DNA of 9,264 bases, taken from contig PMYJ01000167.1 of the NCBI GenBank assembly GCA_003170875.1, forward strand, positions 1 to 9,264, read 5' to 3'. The DNA is from Candidatus Dormiibacterota bacterium (GTDB taxonomy: Bacteria; Chloroflexota; Dormibacteria; Aeolococcales; Aeolococcaceae). Shown here piece by piece: positions 1 through 5,629 of the stretch; position 1 is the first letter of the stretch, and every line of letters starts with the position of its first letter. A model generated the notes under the pieces. It had not been told where the DNA came from. It saw only the letters and a program-made list of their open reading frames with translations, and did not search any database. Made by a program: the position numbers and the translations under genes.

Positions 1-72
1 CCGCGCACTGGCCCGTTCCCGCGATAGCGAAGCCAGGGCATCGAGCTTCAGTGGTCCCACCAACTCTGCCAT
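1..72 (-). CDS. Possible N-terminal fragment of an unidentified protein, cut by the left window edge
   Basis: Read on the minus strand from an ATG at 72-70, 24 codons stay open to the window edge, starting MAELVGPLKLDALASL. An AGGTGG-like Shine-Dalgarno sequence lies 5 bases upstream of that ATG. The peptide looks like a soluble, helix-prone N-terminus, but I do not recognise the family and 24 residues are too few to assign one. If real, the gene is divergent from the DUF2892 gene at 357, and the stretch between them would hold two opposed promoters. About two thirds of its third codon positions are G or C, lower than in the genes further right, which weakens the case. It could be chance; sequence to the left would decide. 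Confidence 0.3.
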   Translation of the reverse strand, partial: MAELVGPLKLDALASLSRERASAR

Positions 73-346
73 CTCGTCCACCTCAGCGAACGGCCGAGAG
101 GTTCTCGGCGCTTCACATTCCACTGATGCAGGAGCGGGCGAAAGGGTGCGGACGCAGCCCTGGTCGCTCTGGAGGCGAGATCCACCCGCTGCGCCGGCGG
201 AGGAAACCGAGGCGGCGGTCGGCGGTGGCCTCGGAGGTGGTGGTGAGCTACCACATTGGTCAGACGCGCACCATCTCGCATCGCCGTGCATCCATGGAAC
301 CGACAGCCGGCTCTGTCGGATCGCTAGATCCGCCCGGCCACACCGT
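73..346. other. Intergenic stretch upstream of the DUF2892 gene; no supported gene
   Basis: Several reading frames are open here, as is usual in GC-rich DNA. Their translations are rich in Arg, Pro and Gly and show no recognisable domain, and none has a convincing ribosome binding site that begins a domain. The only ordered structure I see is the pair of inverted repeats at 300-331. I treat the stretch as a regulatory spacer between a possible divergent gene on the left and the DUF2892 gene. Confidence 0.5.
300..331. repeat. Two adjacent inverted repeats upstream of the DUF2892 gene
   Basis: The 7-base arms CCGACAG (300-306) and CTGTCGG (313-319) are perfect reverse complements around a 6-base spacer. 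They are followed by GGATC (318-322) and GATCC (327-331) around a 4-base spacer. The block ends 25 bases before the chosen start codon, so it would sit near the transcription start or in the leader. It could be an operator or leader hairpins. No protein family is implied, and short repeats of this kind also occur by chance in GC-rich DNA. Confidence 0.3.
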
Positions 347-350
347 GGAG
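347..350 (+). promoter_or_regulatory. Shine-Dalgarno GGAG of the DUF2892 gene
   Basis: GGAG directly abuts the ATG at 351 but lies 6 bases before the ATG at 357. The second spacing is functional and the first is not, so this site selects 357 as the start. Confidence 0.55.
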
Positions 351-356
351 ATGAAC

Positions 357-599
357 ATGGCTCAGAACATGGGAACCACCGACCGCGCGGTACGCGTCGT
401 TGTCGCCGTCGTCGCCGCCCTGGTCGCCGGCTGGGCGGGGTTCGGCACGGCGGCGGGGATTGTGCTCCTCGCCATCGCCGCCGTCCTGTTGGTCACTGGT
501 GCGTCCGGCTTCTGCCCGCTCTATCTGCCCTTCCACCTCAGCACCCGCCGGCACGGCGCTGCGAGGACCTGGGGGCACGGCCAGCGCACTTCTCAGTGA
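357..599 (+). CDS. YgaP-type DUF2892 small inner-membrane protein
   Basis: This is an 80-residue protein. What is seen: an N-terminal NMGTTDR motif (residues 4-10), two hydrophobic helices (about 11-27 and 32-49), and a GFCPLY motif (51-56) with a single cysteine at 53. This order of NMGxxDR, two membrane helices and GFCPLY is the signature of the DUF2892/YgaP transmembrane family. In that family the module stands alone or is fused to a rhodanese domain, and it is often found among sulfide or persulfide genes. Its biochemical role is not well established. The C-terminal tail (57-80) is polar and Arg/His-rich. The GGAG spacing favours the start at 357 over the in-frame ATG at 351. A rhodanese and a TauE-type permease on the same strand downstream support a sulfur context. 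Confidence 0.85.
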   Translation: MAQNMGTTDRAVRVVVAVVAALVAGWAGFGTAAGIVLLAIAAVLLVTGASGFCPLYLPFHLSTRRHGAARTWGHGQRTSQ

Positions 600-616
600 T
601 GGCATCCGAGACCCGC

Positions 617-644
617 TTGGCGGTGACCTGAACGCGCGTACACT
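617..644 (+). promoter_or_regulatory. Possible sigma-70-type promoter for the TauE-family gene
   Basis: TTGGCG (617-622) and TACACT (639-644) are separated by 16 bases. Each matches the bacterial -35 and -10 consensus at four of six positions. The site lies in the gap between the DUF2892 gene and the TauE gene and would give a leader of roughly 145-150 bases. The match is moderate and unproven; read-through from the DUF2892 gene is equally possible, as I see no terminator after 599. Confidence 0.3.
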
Positions 645-744
645 GGGCCCGGCCCCGTCTGCGCAATCGGCGACGTGCGAGAATCAGGCGTGTGGAGAGC
701 AGCGGGTGATACGAGGTCGCCCCCGCGACGCACTCACTGCGCCT

Positions 745-777
745 TGCCACCCTGGCAGGAGCGGTGAAGCTCACCGC
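745..777 (+). promoter_or_regulatory. Tandem hairpins in the leader of the TauE-family gene
   Basis: TGCCA (745-749) pairs with TGGCA (753-757). Immediately after, GCGGTGA (761-767) pairs perfectly with TCACCGC (771-777) over a 3-base loop. The second stem ends 5 bases before the Shine-Dalgarno AGGAGG at 783. Its position suggests it could affect ribosome access to the gene. No U-run follows, so it is not a typical intrinsic terminator. It does not match a riboswitch class that I recognise. Confidence 0.35.
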
Positions 778-782
778 GGTGC

Positions 783-788
783 AGGAGG
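783..788 (+). promoter_or_regulatory. Shine-Dalgarno AGGAGG of the TauE-family gene
   Basis: A perfect AGGAGG lies 10 bases before the GTG at 799. It supports that GTG over the first internal ATG at 817. Confidence 0.65.
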
Positions 789-798
789 CCTTTAGCGC

Positions 799-1575
799 GT
801 GCTGGCCGTCGCGTGGATGGCGCCGTGGCCCGTCTTCGTCGCTGCCGGAGCCGGGATCGGGCTGCTGGTCGGATTGTTCGGCGTCGGGGGCTCGTCGATC
901 GCCACGCCGCTACTGGCCGTGCTCGGCGTTCCAGGCTTGCTGGCGGTCGCCTCCCCACTGCCAGCCACGATCCCAGCCGCTCTCGGCGCTGTGGTTCCCT
1001 ATCTGCGAAACGAGAAGGCTCGGCCTCGCGCCGCAGGTTGGACCTTGATCGGGAGCGTGCCAGCGGCCATCGCCGGAGCGTTCCTTTCCCAAGTGATCGG
1101 TGGCTCCGTGTTGCTCTACGCATCTGGCATCGTCCTCACGATCGTCGGAATCCGCGTCGTCAGGCCAATTGGCGAAACCCAGCAGCTTGCCGGCACCATG
1201 CGCCGCAAGAACCGCCTGGTTCTGGTTGCGGTCTCTGCTGCCGTGGGACTCTTCTCTGGGCTCCTCGCCAACGGGGGAGGTTTTCTGCTCGTGCCGATGT
1301 ACCTCCTCGTTTTCGGTCTCGATATGCGCCAGGCGGCCGGAACCAGCCTTCTCGTTATCGCGGTGCTAACCCTGCCGATTCTTGCTGCCCACGCCGTCCT
1401 CGGGCACATCGACTGGAGCGTCGCTGGGGAATTTGCGCTTGGCGCCATCCCAACCAGCATCTTGAGCGGTCGGCTCGCCCAACGGGGCACCAGCGGTGGC
1501 CTGCGGAAGGCGTTTGGCTGGTTCCTCGCCGGTTGCGGAGTTGCCTTCGTCCTCTACCGCCTCCTGGGCGCCTGA
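799..1575 (+). CDS. TauE/SafE-family sulfite/sulfur-anion exporter-like permease
   Basis: A 258-residue, strongly hydrophobic protein with about eight predicted membrane segments. It shows the internal two-fold repeat typical of TauE/SafE (DUF81) permeases. The first half begins with VGLFGVGGSSIATPLL (residues 24-39) and the second with VGLFSGLLANGGGFLLVP (149-166), each with the family's Gly-rich turn and a following conserved Pro. The halves are joined by a short charged loop (about 124-139). Known members export sulfite, sulfoacetate or other small anions, or are uncharacterised; the substrate here is not determinable. The length is normal. The start is GTG, chosen because AGGAGG precedes it. 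Given the DUF2892 gene upstream and the CstR-like operator and rhodanese downstream, removal of sulfite or thiosulfate formed by sulfur oxidation is a reasonable inference. TauE-like proteins also occur in the staphylococcal cst persulfide-response locus. Confidence 0.88.
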   Translation: MLAVAWMAPWPVFVAAGAGIGLLVGLFGVGGSSIATPLLAVLGVPGLLAVASPLPATIPAALGAVVPYLRNEKARPRAAGWTLIGSVPAAIAGAFLSQVIGGSVLLYASGIVLTIVGIRVVRPIGETQQLAGTMRRKNRLVLVAVSAAVGLFSGLLANGGGFLLVPMYLLVFGLDMRQAAGTSLLVIAVLTLPILAAHAVLGHIDWSVAGEFALGAIPTSILSGRLAQRGTSGGLRKAFGWFLAGCGVAFVLYRLLGA

Positions 1576-1632
1576 ACTCTCGCGGTCGCAAGTCCGAGCG
1601 TGAGCGCTGTCGCCGCACTGGTGGGGGGTCGT

Positions 1633-1660
1633 GGTAGCATACCGGTAGGGGTATGCTACC
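1633..1660. promoter_or_regulatory. 28-bp palindrome resembling a CsoR/CstR-family operator
   Basis: The arms GGTAGCATACC (1633-1643) and GGTATGCTACC (1650-1660) are perfect reverse complements, and the central TA also pairs, so 12 of 14 base pairs are symmetric. The core ATACCGGTAGGGGTAT (1639-1654) differs at two positions from ATACCCCTAGGGGTAT, which I recall as the operator bound by the persulfide sensor CstR. Related GC-tract operators are used by CsoR copper and RcnR nickel repressors. The palindrome contains a -10-like TATGCT (1652-1657), so a bound repressor would block transcription toward the rhodanese. No repressor gene lies in the window. An intrinsic terminator for the permease is less likely because no T-run follows. 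Confidence 0.6.
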
Positions 1661-1692
1661 CGGACCACGCAACCGCATCAGGAGCCCCCTCA

Positions 1693-1779
1693 ATGGTGTT
1701 TCCGGCCAACCATCTTCGCCCTCGATCCAAGCTGTGCCGGCGCCGGCAAGCGACTGCCGCAGGTCCCCACCCCACTTGA
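1693..1779 (+). CDS. Possible 28-residue leader peptide or decayed gene start
   Basis: An ATG at 1693 is preceded by AGGAG (1680-1684) at an 8-base spacing, better than the signal of the rhodanese itself. The frame runs 28 codons to a TGA at 1777-1779. The peptide (MVFPANHLRPRSKL...) is basic, with a run of arginines near the middle, and matches nothing I recognise. It sits between the CstR-like operator and the rhodanese, where the operon's first gene would be expected. It may be a leader peptide, the remnant of a frameshifted gene, or chance. The DNA between 1780 and 1852 shows no clear continuation. Confidence 0.25.
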   Translation: MVFPANHLRPRSKLCRRRQATAAGPHPT

Positions 1780-1852
1780 GATGCGATCCCGGTGCAGGCG
1801 ATGGCGCCGTGTCCGAGGTTCGGGCCGTGAGTCCCCCTGCGCCTGAGAGGCC

Positions 1853-2188
1853 ATGATGTTCGGGTTCCTTCGCCGCGCGACTACCGCGCACTCAACCCCC
1901 GACGAGGCGTATGCGGCGCAGCGTCGTGGCGCAGTCCTCATCGACGTGCGCGAGAACCGCGAATGGCGCGCTGGCCACGCGCCCGGGGCGCGCCACCTCC
2001 CGCTGAGCCGTCTCTACCGGGAATCGCCGCACCTTCCGAGCGACGCGGAGATCCACGTCATCTGCGCGAGTGGGCATCGCAGCCAGGTCGCGGCACGGCT
2101 ACTCCGGAGCGCCGGGTTCGAGACGGTCGCCAGCGTCCGAGGTGGCATCGCCGATTGGCGACGCGCCGGGCTGCCGATCGACCGGTGA
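1853..2188 (+). CDS. Single-domain rhodanese-like sulfurtransferase
   Basis: A 111-residue, single rhodanese domain. What is seen: the substrate-entry motif LIDVRENREWRAGHAPGA (about residues 29-46), the active-site loop CASGHRS (71-77) with the catalytic Cys71 that would carry the persulfide, and the closing motif VRGGIADWRRAGLP (95-108). The domain is complete and normal in length. It probably acts in the cytoplasm, since no signal peptide is seen, and moves sulfane sulfur between small thiols such as thiosulfate or glutathione persulfide and protein acceptors such as TusA. GAGAGG (1845-1850) is 2 bases before the ATG at 1853 and 5 bases before the ATG at 1856, so translation may begin one codon later. 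The CstR-like operator upstream suggests induction by reactive sulfur. The gene converges on the hdr operon with a 114-base gap in which I see no clear terminator. Confidence 0.93.
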   Translation: MMFGFLRRATTAHSTPDEAYAAQRRGAVLIDVRENREWRAGHAPGARHLPLSRLYRESPHLPSDAEIHVICASGHRSQVAARLLRSAGFETVASVRGGIADWRRAGLPIDR

Positions 2189-2302
2189 CGCCGAGCTAGG
2201 ACGTCGTGTCCGTGCGCCCCACCGATGCGGAGCCTTCGGACTGACATGGATCCCGGGCGGAGTACCGAGGGAAGCTGCTGCGCAGGCAGGGGTGGGGTGC
2301 CG

Positions 2303-3301
2303 CTACCGCGTCGGGCCGCCCACGTGCGCGGCTGACGCGCCCCGCTCTGCGACGGCATCGAGGAGGTGGTCGGAGATGTCGCGGAGGCGCATGGTGCCAT
2401 TGGCCGCCTTGCGCAGGTTCACCAGGCAGATTGGGCACATGGTGACGCAGTCCGGGGCGACCGCTCGCAGCTGCTCAACTCGCTTGCCAGCGATCGCGGC
2501 GGCCGTGGTCGGGAACAGGGATTCGGCGGGTCCGCCGCAGCACCAGGTCCACTGCCCCGCGTTCTCCGGCTCGGCCACGGTGAGACCCACCGACGCGAGC
2601 AGCCGGCGCGGCTCGTCGACGATCCCCTCATACCGGGCATAGACGCAGGAGTCGTGGATCGTGACCGTGCCGCTGAGGGGGACGCCCACCGGCAGCCCGC
2701 GCTCGGCCAGCACCTCGAGGTAGCTGCGCACGCGCACGTCGTACCCCTCCACCAGCTTCGGGTAGACGGTGCGCAGCATCGTCGTGGTGTGGGGGTCGAG
2801 GGTGATCACCTCGCGAACACCGTGCTTGCGGAGGATCCCGGCAACCCGGCGAGCGTGGGCCGCGACCGCCTCGTCCGCGCCCAGGTCATGGGCCAGGGCG
2901 CCGCTGTAGAGGTCGTCCTCGTAGAGGTAGCCAAAGGCGACCCCGGCTCGCTGGAGGAGGCGCGCCACGTTGGCAGGCACCCGATCGTACTCAGCCCTTT
3001 CCTCCGCCCCCGGCCGGGCCACGATGGCGACGCCGTTGACCAGCCGGTTGGCGCGGCGGGCCACACCGGTGAAGCGGGCAAGCGGTGAGTCGCCCAGCCG
3101 CTGCTCGAGGTGGACCAGTCGCTCGATGTAGGGGATCAGCTGGTACATCTGCCCGGTGTAGAGCACCGTCTCTCCGCCGCGGGGGATGCCGAGGTTGCGG
3201 GCCCAGGCGGTCGCCCGGCGAGCGGGGATGGGCAGCACCGAGCCACGCAGCCGCAGGTTGTCGGCCAGGATCCCCACCACGTCGCGGACGGGAAGTGGCA
3301 T
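2303..3301 (-). CDS. hdrB: HdrB-like subunit: CCG-domain iron-sulfur protein with only one intact CCG motif
   Basis: A 332-residue protein of the HdrB/CCG family, normally the disulfide-reducing subunit that holds non-cubane [4Fe-4S] clusters. The C-terminal CCG motif is intact: Cys219, Cys254-Cys255 and Cys289/Cys292, with spacings of 34 and 33 residues, as in the family. The N-terminal copy has lost its ligands: where CC and CPxC are expected the sequence reads LYSG (131-134) and DPHT (169-172), and the first Cys is absent near 48-50. One non-cubane cluster is therefore predicted instead of two. Start: ATG at 3301, overlapping the hdrC stop by 4 bases (ATGA); a longer open frame upstream exists but lies inside hdrC. 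It is the last gene of the operon. In the proposed complex it is where a disulfide, heterodisulfide or TusA-bound persulfide would be handled. The family is clear; the substrate is not. Confidence 0.88.
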   Translation of the reverse strand: MPLPVRDVVGILADNLRLRGSVLPIPARRATAWARNLGIPRGGETVLYTGQMYQLIPYIERLVHLEQRLGDSPLARFTGVARRANRLVNGVAIVARPGAEERAEYDRVPANVARLLQRAGVAFGYLYEDDLYSGALAHDLGADEAVAAHARRVAGILRKHGVREVITLDPHTTTMLRTVYPKLVEGYDVRVRSYLEVLAERGLPVGVPLSGTVTIHDSCVYARYEGIVDEPRRLLASVGLTVAEPENAGQWTWCCGGPAESLFPTTAAAIAGKRVEQLRAVAPDCVTMCPICLVNLRKAANGTMRLRDISDHLLDAVAERGASAAHVGGPTR

Positions 3302-3600
3302 CAGGACCCCTCCTGCAGTAGCCAGTGACGGAGGACGCGCATGTTCTCGGTGATGTGCACCCCGGCCGGACAGTTCGCCTCGCAGGCCCGGCAGAGAAGG
3401 CAGGAGAAGATGGGTCCGCTCGCATCGTGGACCCGGTCTTCGCAACCGAGCAGCGCATAGCGGAAGAGGCGGCGGGGCAGCAGGTCGATGCCGAGCGGGC
3501 AGGCCGCGCTGCAGACCCCGCAGTTCATGCAGGCCGCGGCGTCGAAGGGCCCGATCGCCTCCAGCTGGCGGATCATGCCGGCGCTGGCCAGCGCGCTCAT
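3301..3600 (-). CDS. hdrC: HdrC-like dicluster [4Fe-4S] ferredoxin subunit, short form
   Basis: A 99-residue protein with two ferredoxin motifs: CMNCGVCSAACP (residues 24-35, ligands C24, C27, C30, C34) and CLLCRACEANCP (67-78, ligands C67, C70, C73, C77). In each the fourth Cys belongs to the cluster completed by the other motif. This is the HdrC/GlpC-type layout. It is shorter than many HdrC subunits and lacks a long C-terminal extension. In Hdr complexes HdrC wires HdrA to HdrB, and the adjacent hdrB supports that role. The start ATG at 3600 overlaps the upstream TGA by 4 bases and the stop overlaps the hdrB start by 4 bases, so the three proteins are probably made in fixed proportion. No membrane segment is present, so the complex is expected to be soluble. 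Confidence 0.9.
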   Translation of the reverse strand: MSALASAGMIRQLEAIGPFDAAACMNCGVCSAACPLGIDLLPRRLFRYALLGCEDRVHDASGPIFSCLLCRACEANCPAGVHITENMRVLRHWLLQEGS

Positions 3601-3833
3601 GGTCGCTTCACCGCCGCGTAGCGGTAGTGACCGTCGTCGCTCACGCCCTTCTCCTCGGCGACGTAGCCGTACTTGCGCAGGCCCATCGTCCAGACCATGA
3701 CCTCGTCCTCGGGGAAACCGCTCCGCTCCGCCAGCTCAGGCACCGTGAGGGGTCCCGCGTCGAAGAGCAGCTCCACCAGGCGCCCGCGGACGAGCGGCTC
3801 TTCGCGGATCACCTCGCGGAGGTCCCGGCTCAC
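3597..3833 (-). CDS. Small winged-helix-like protein embedded in the hdr operon
   Basis: A 78-residue protein beginning at GTG 3833, whose GTGA overlaps the stop of the upstream hdrA. An upstream extension of the frame exists but is Arg/Gly-rich shadow sequence inside hdrA. Residues 28-57 (PLTVPELAERSGFPEDEV... to LRKYGYV) read as a helix-turn-helix followed by a recognition-type helix. A wing-like strand follows, ending YRYAAVKRP. This resembles MarR- or ArsR-sized winged-helix modules without a sensor domain, and there is no cysteine to sense persulfide. It could be a local regulator or, given its position between hdrA and hdrC and coupling on both sides, a structural or assembly subunit. 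I cannot name a family with certainty. Confidence 0.75.
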   Translation of the reverse strand: MSRDLREVIREEPLVRGRLVELLFDAGPLTVPELAERSGFPEDEVMVWTMGLRKYGYVAEEKGVSDDGHYRYAAVKRP

Positions 3834-5629
3834 CCCGCCACCCCCACCAGCAGGCCGTCGATCATCGCCCGCACCTGGGCGTTGGTGTACCCGCGCAGGT
3901 CGATGGCGTCGACGGTGCAGACGGGCGCGCAGCCGCCGCAGCCCTTGCAGCCGGCGACGTCGATGACCGCGGTGCGAGCCCCGGCCACGGGGGCGGTCCC
4001 GGTCTCTGCGCTCGCGCCCTCCGCCGCCACCAGGGTGATGGCGCCGAACGGGCAGGCGTCGACGCACACCCCGCAGCCCGTGCAGGCCGATGCGTTGACG
4101 ACGGCGACCTGGGGATCGAGCTCGGCGACGCCGCGCTTGAGCACGGCCGCCGCCTGGGTGACCGCCGCCAGCCCCGACGCGACACTCTCCGCGACGGTCT
4201 TCGGAGCCTGGCAGGTGCCCGCGATCAGCACTCCGTCGACCACGGTCTCCACCGGCCGGAGCTTGGGGTGGATCTCGTTGAAGAACCCGTCCCTGCCGAC
4301 CGGGAGCTTGAGGGTGCCGATCAGTTTCGGGTTCTTGCCCGCGACCATGCCGGTCACCAGGACCACCAGGTCGGCGGTGATCGTGACCTCCTCGCCGGCG
4401 GTGAGCTGGTCGCGAACGGTCACCCGCAGGCCGTCGCCGTCGTGGCTGACCGAGGGCGGCTGGTCGTCGGCGAACTTCAGGTAGAGGGAGCCGCGCCGGC
4501 GCGACTCGGTCAGAATGGCCTCGTTCTTGCCGTAGGTGCGGAGGTCGCGGTAGAGGTGGTACTGGCGGATCTCCTCTCCCCGGTCGGCGGCGAGCAGCGC
4601 ACTGTGGACCGCGGCGCTGCAGCAGAAGCGGGAGCAGTAGGGGTGCTCCTCACTGCGGCTGCCGACACAGTAGATGTAGGCGATCGTGCGGACCGGACGG
4701 CCCTCGTGTGTGATCGGCCCGTCGCTCTCCTTGAGCAGCGACGTGAACTCCGGCAGGGTGAGCACCCCGGAGATGCCGTAGCCGAACTCGCCGGCAGCGG
4801 GCTCGTAGCTGTCGAATCCGGTGGTCACGATGATCTGCCCGACGGAGAAGGTGATCGGCTCCGCCTCCGTGTGGATGGTGACCTGGTAGTCGCCGTAGGT
4901 GCCCGACTTGGCGACCAGCTCGGCGCCCGTGAGCACGGTGATCGCCTCCCGGCGCCGGATCTCCCTGTCCAGGCGTAGCACCAGGGCCCCGCCGTCCGCA
5001 CCGTGAGGGTATGTCGTCCCCAGGCGGGCCACCCAGCCCCCGAGGCGCGGCGCCCGCTCGACCAGCACGACCTCCAAGCCAAGGTCGGCCAGACCGACCG
5101 CCGCGCGCATCCCGGCGACGCCGCCACCGATGACCAGGACCCGGGGCACCGTCTCCACGGCGGTCGGCTCCAGCGGCTCAGTGAGCCGGGTGCGGGCGAC
5201 GCCCGCCCGGACCAGCCGGAGCGCCTTGCGGGTGGCGCCGTCGTGGTCGTCGGTGTGCGTCCACGAGCACTGCTCACGGATGTTCACCTGGGTGTACTCA
5301 TAGGGGTTGAGCCCGGCCCGCCGGGCCACGCTGCGGAAGGTGAGGGTGTGCAGCTTGGGCGAGCAGGACGCCACCACCATGCCGTCGAGCTGGTGCTCGG
5401 CGATGTCCTGGGCGATCTCCTGCTGGGTGGCGTCCGAGCAGGTGAACATGGCGTCGCGCGCCACCACCACGTCGGCGTCGGCCTTGACGGCAGCTACGAC
5501 CTGCTCGACGTCGACGTAGTCGGAGATGTTGCCGCCGCAGTGGCAGACGTAGACGCCGATCCGGCGTTTGCTCGGGGTGGCACCGGGGTCGGATGCGCCT
5601 TCCTGAGGGGGAAGCGGGGCGGCGGTCAT
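3830..5629 (-). CDS. hdrA: HdrA-like flavoprotein with N-terminal CHCGG domain and C-terminal two-cluster ferredoxin
   Basis: A 599-residue HdrA. Domains in order: the HdrA N-terminal domain (about 23-150) with VCHCGG (28-33), Cys64, SCSPKLH (88-94) and the NIREQCSW motif (116-123); an FAD-binding Rossmann fold with VIGGGVAGM (166-174) and its acidic strand end VLVER (188-192); the YCVGSR (320-325) and YCSRFCC (331-337) cysteine region; and a C-terminal dicluster ferredoxin with C516/C519/C522/C526 and C561/C564/C567/C571. What is missing is the inserted ferredoxin of canonical HdrA: the CSxC...CTGC segment that normally follows the first FAD strand is absent, and the chain goes straight through GADGGALVLRLDREI (210-224). 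It would carry one FAD. The start ATG (5629) overlaps the upstream hdrA stop by 4 bases. It probably pairs with the 901-residue protein encoded upstream, which has the parts this one lacks. Confidence 0.92.
   Translation of the reverse strand: MTAAPLPPQEGASDPGATPSKRRIGVYVCHCGGNISDYVDVEQVVAAVKADADVVVARDAMFTCSDATQQEIAQDIAEHQLDGMVVASCSPKLHTLTFRSVARRAGLNPYEYTQVNIREQCSWTHTDDHDGATRKALRLVRAGVARTRLTEPLEPTAVETVPRVLVIGGGVAGMRAAVGLADLGLEVVLVERAPRLGGWVARLGTTYPHGADGGALVLRLDREIRRREAITVLTGAELVAKSGTYGDYQVTIHTEAEPITFSVGQIIVTTGFDSYEPAAGEFGYGISGVLTLPEFTSLLKESDGPITHEGRPVRTIAYIYCVGSRSEEHPYCSRFCCSAAVHSALLAADRGEEIRQYHLYRDLRTYGKNEAILTESRRRGSLYLKFADDQPPSVSHDGDGLRVTVRDQLTAGEEVTITADLVVLVTGMVAGKNPKLIGTLKLPVGRDGFFNEIHPKLRPVETVVDGVLIAGTCQAPKTVAESVASGLAAVTQAAAVLKRGVAELDPQVAVVNASACTGCGVCVDACPFGAITLVAAEGASAETGTAPVAGARTAVIDVAGCKGCGGCAPVCTVDAIDLRGYTNAQVRAMIDGLLVGVAG

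Noticed and set aside
1633..1660. Intrinsic terminator of the TauE-family gene
   Set aside because: The stem is strong but is followed by CGGACCACGC rather than a T-run, and the core matches a repressor operator better.
1653..1856. A 67-codon plus-strand frame between the permease and the rhodanese
   Set aside because: Its ATG is inside the palindrome, it has no ribosome binding site, and the product is a Pro/Ser/Ala-rich low-complexity chain.
3302..3445. N-terminal extension of the hdrB frame
   Set aside because: It overlaps hdrC throughout. The ATGA overlap at 3301 gives a normal start and matches the coupling style of the operon.
3627..4978. Plus-strand open frames opposite the second hdrA
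   Set aside because: Antisense shadows; the minus strand there encodes an HdrA whose N-terminal motifs, FAD site and C-terminal ferredoxin are all intact.
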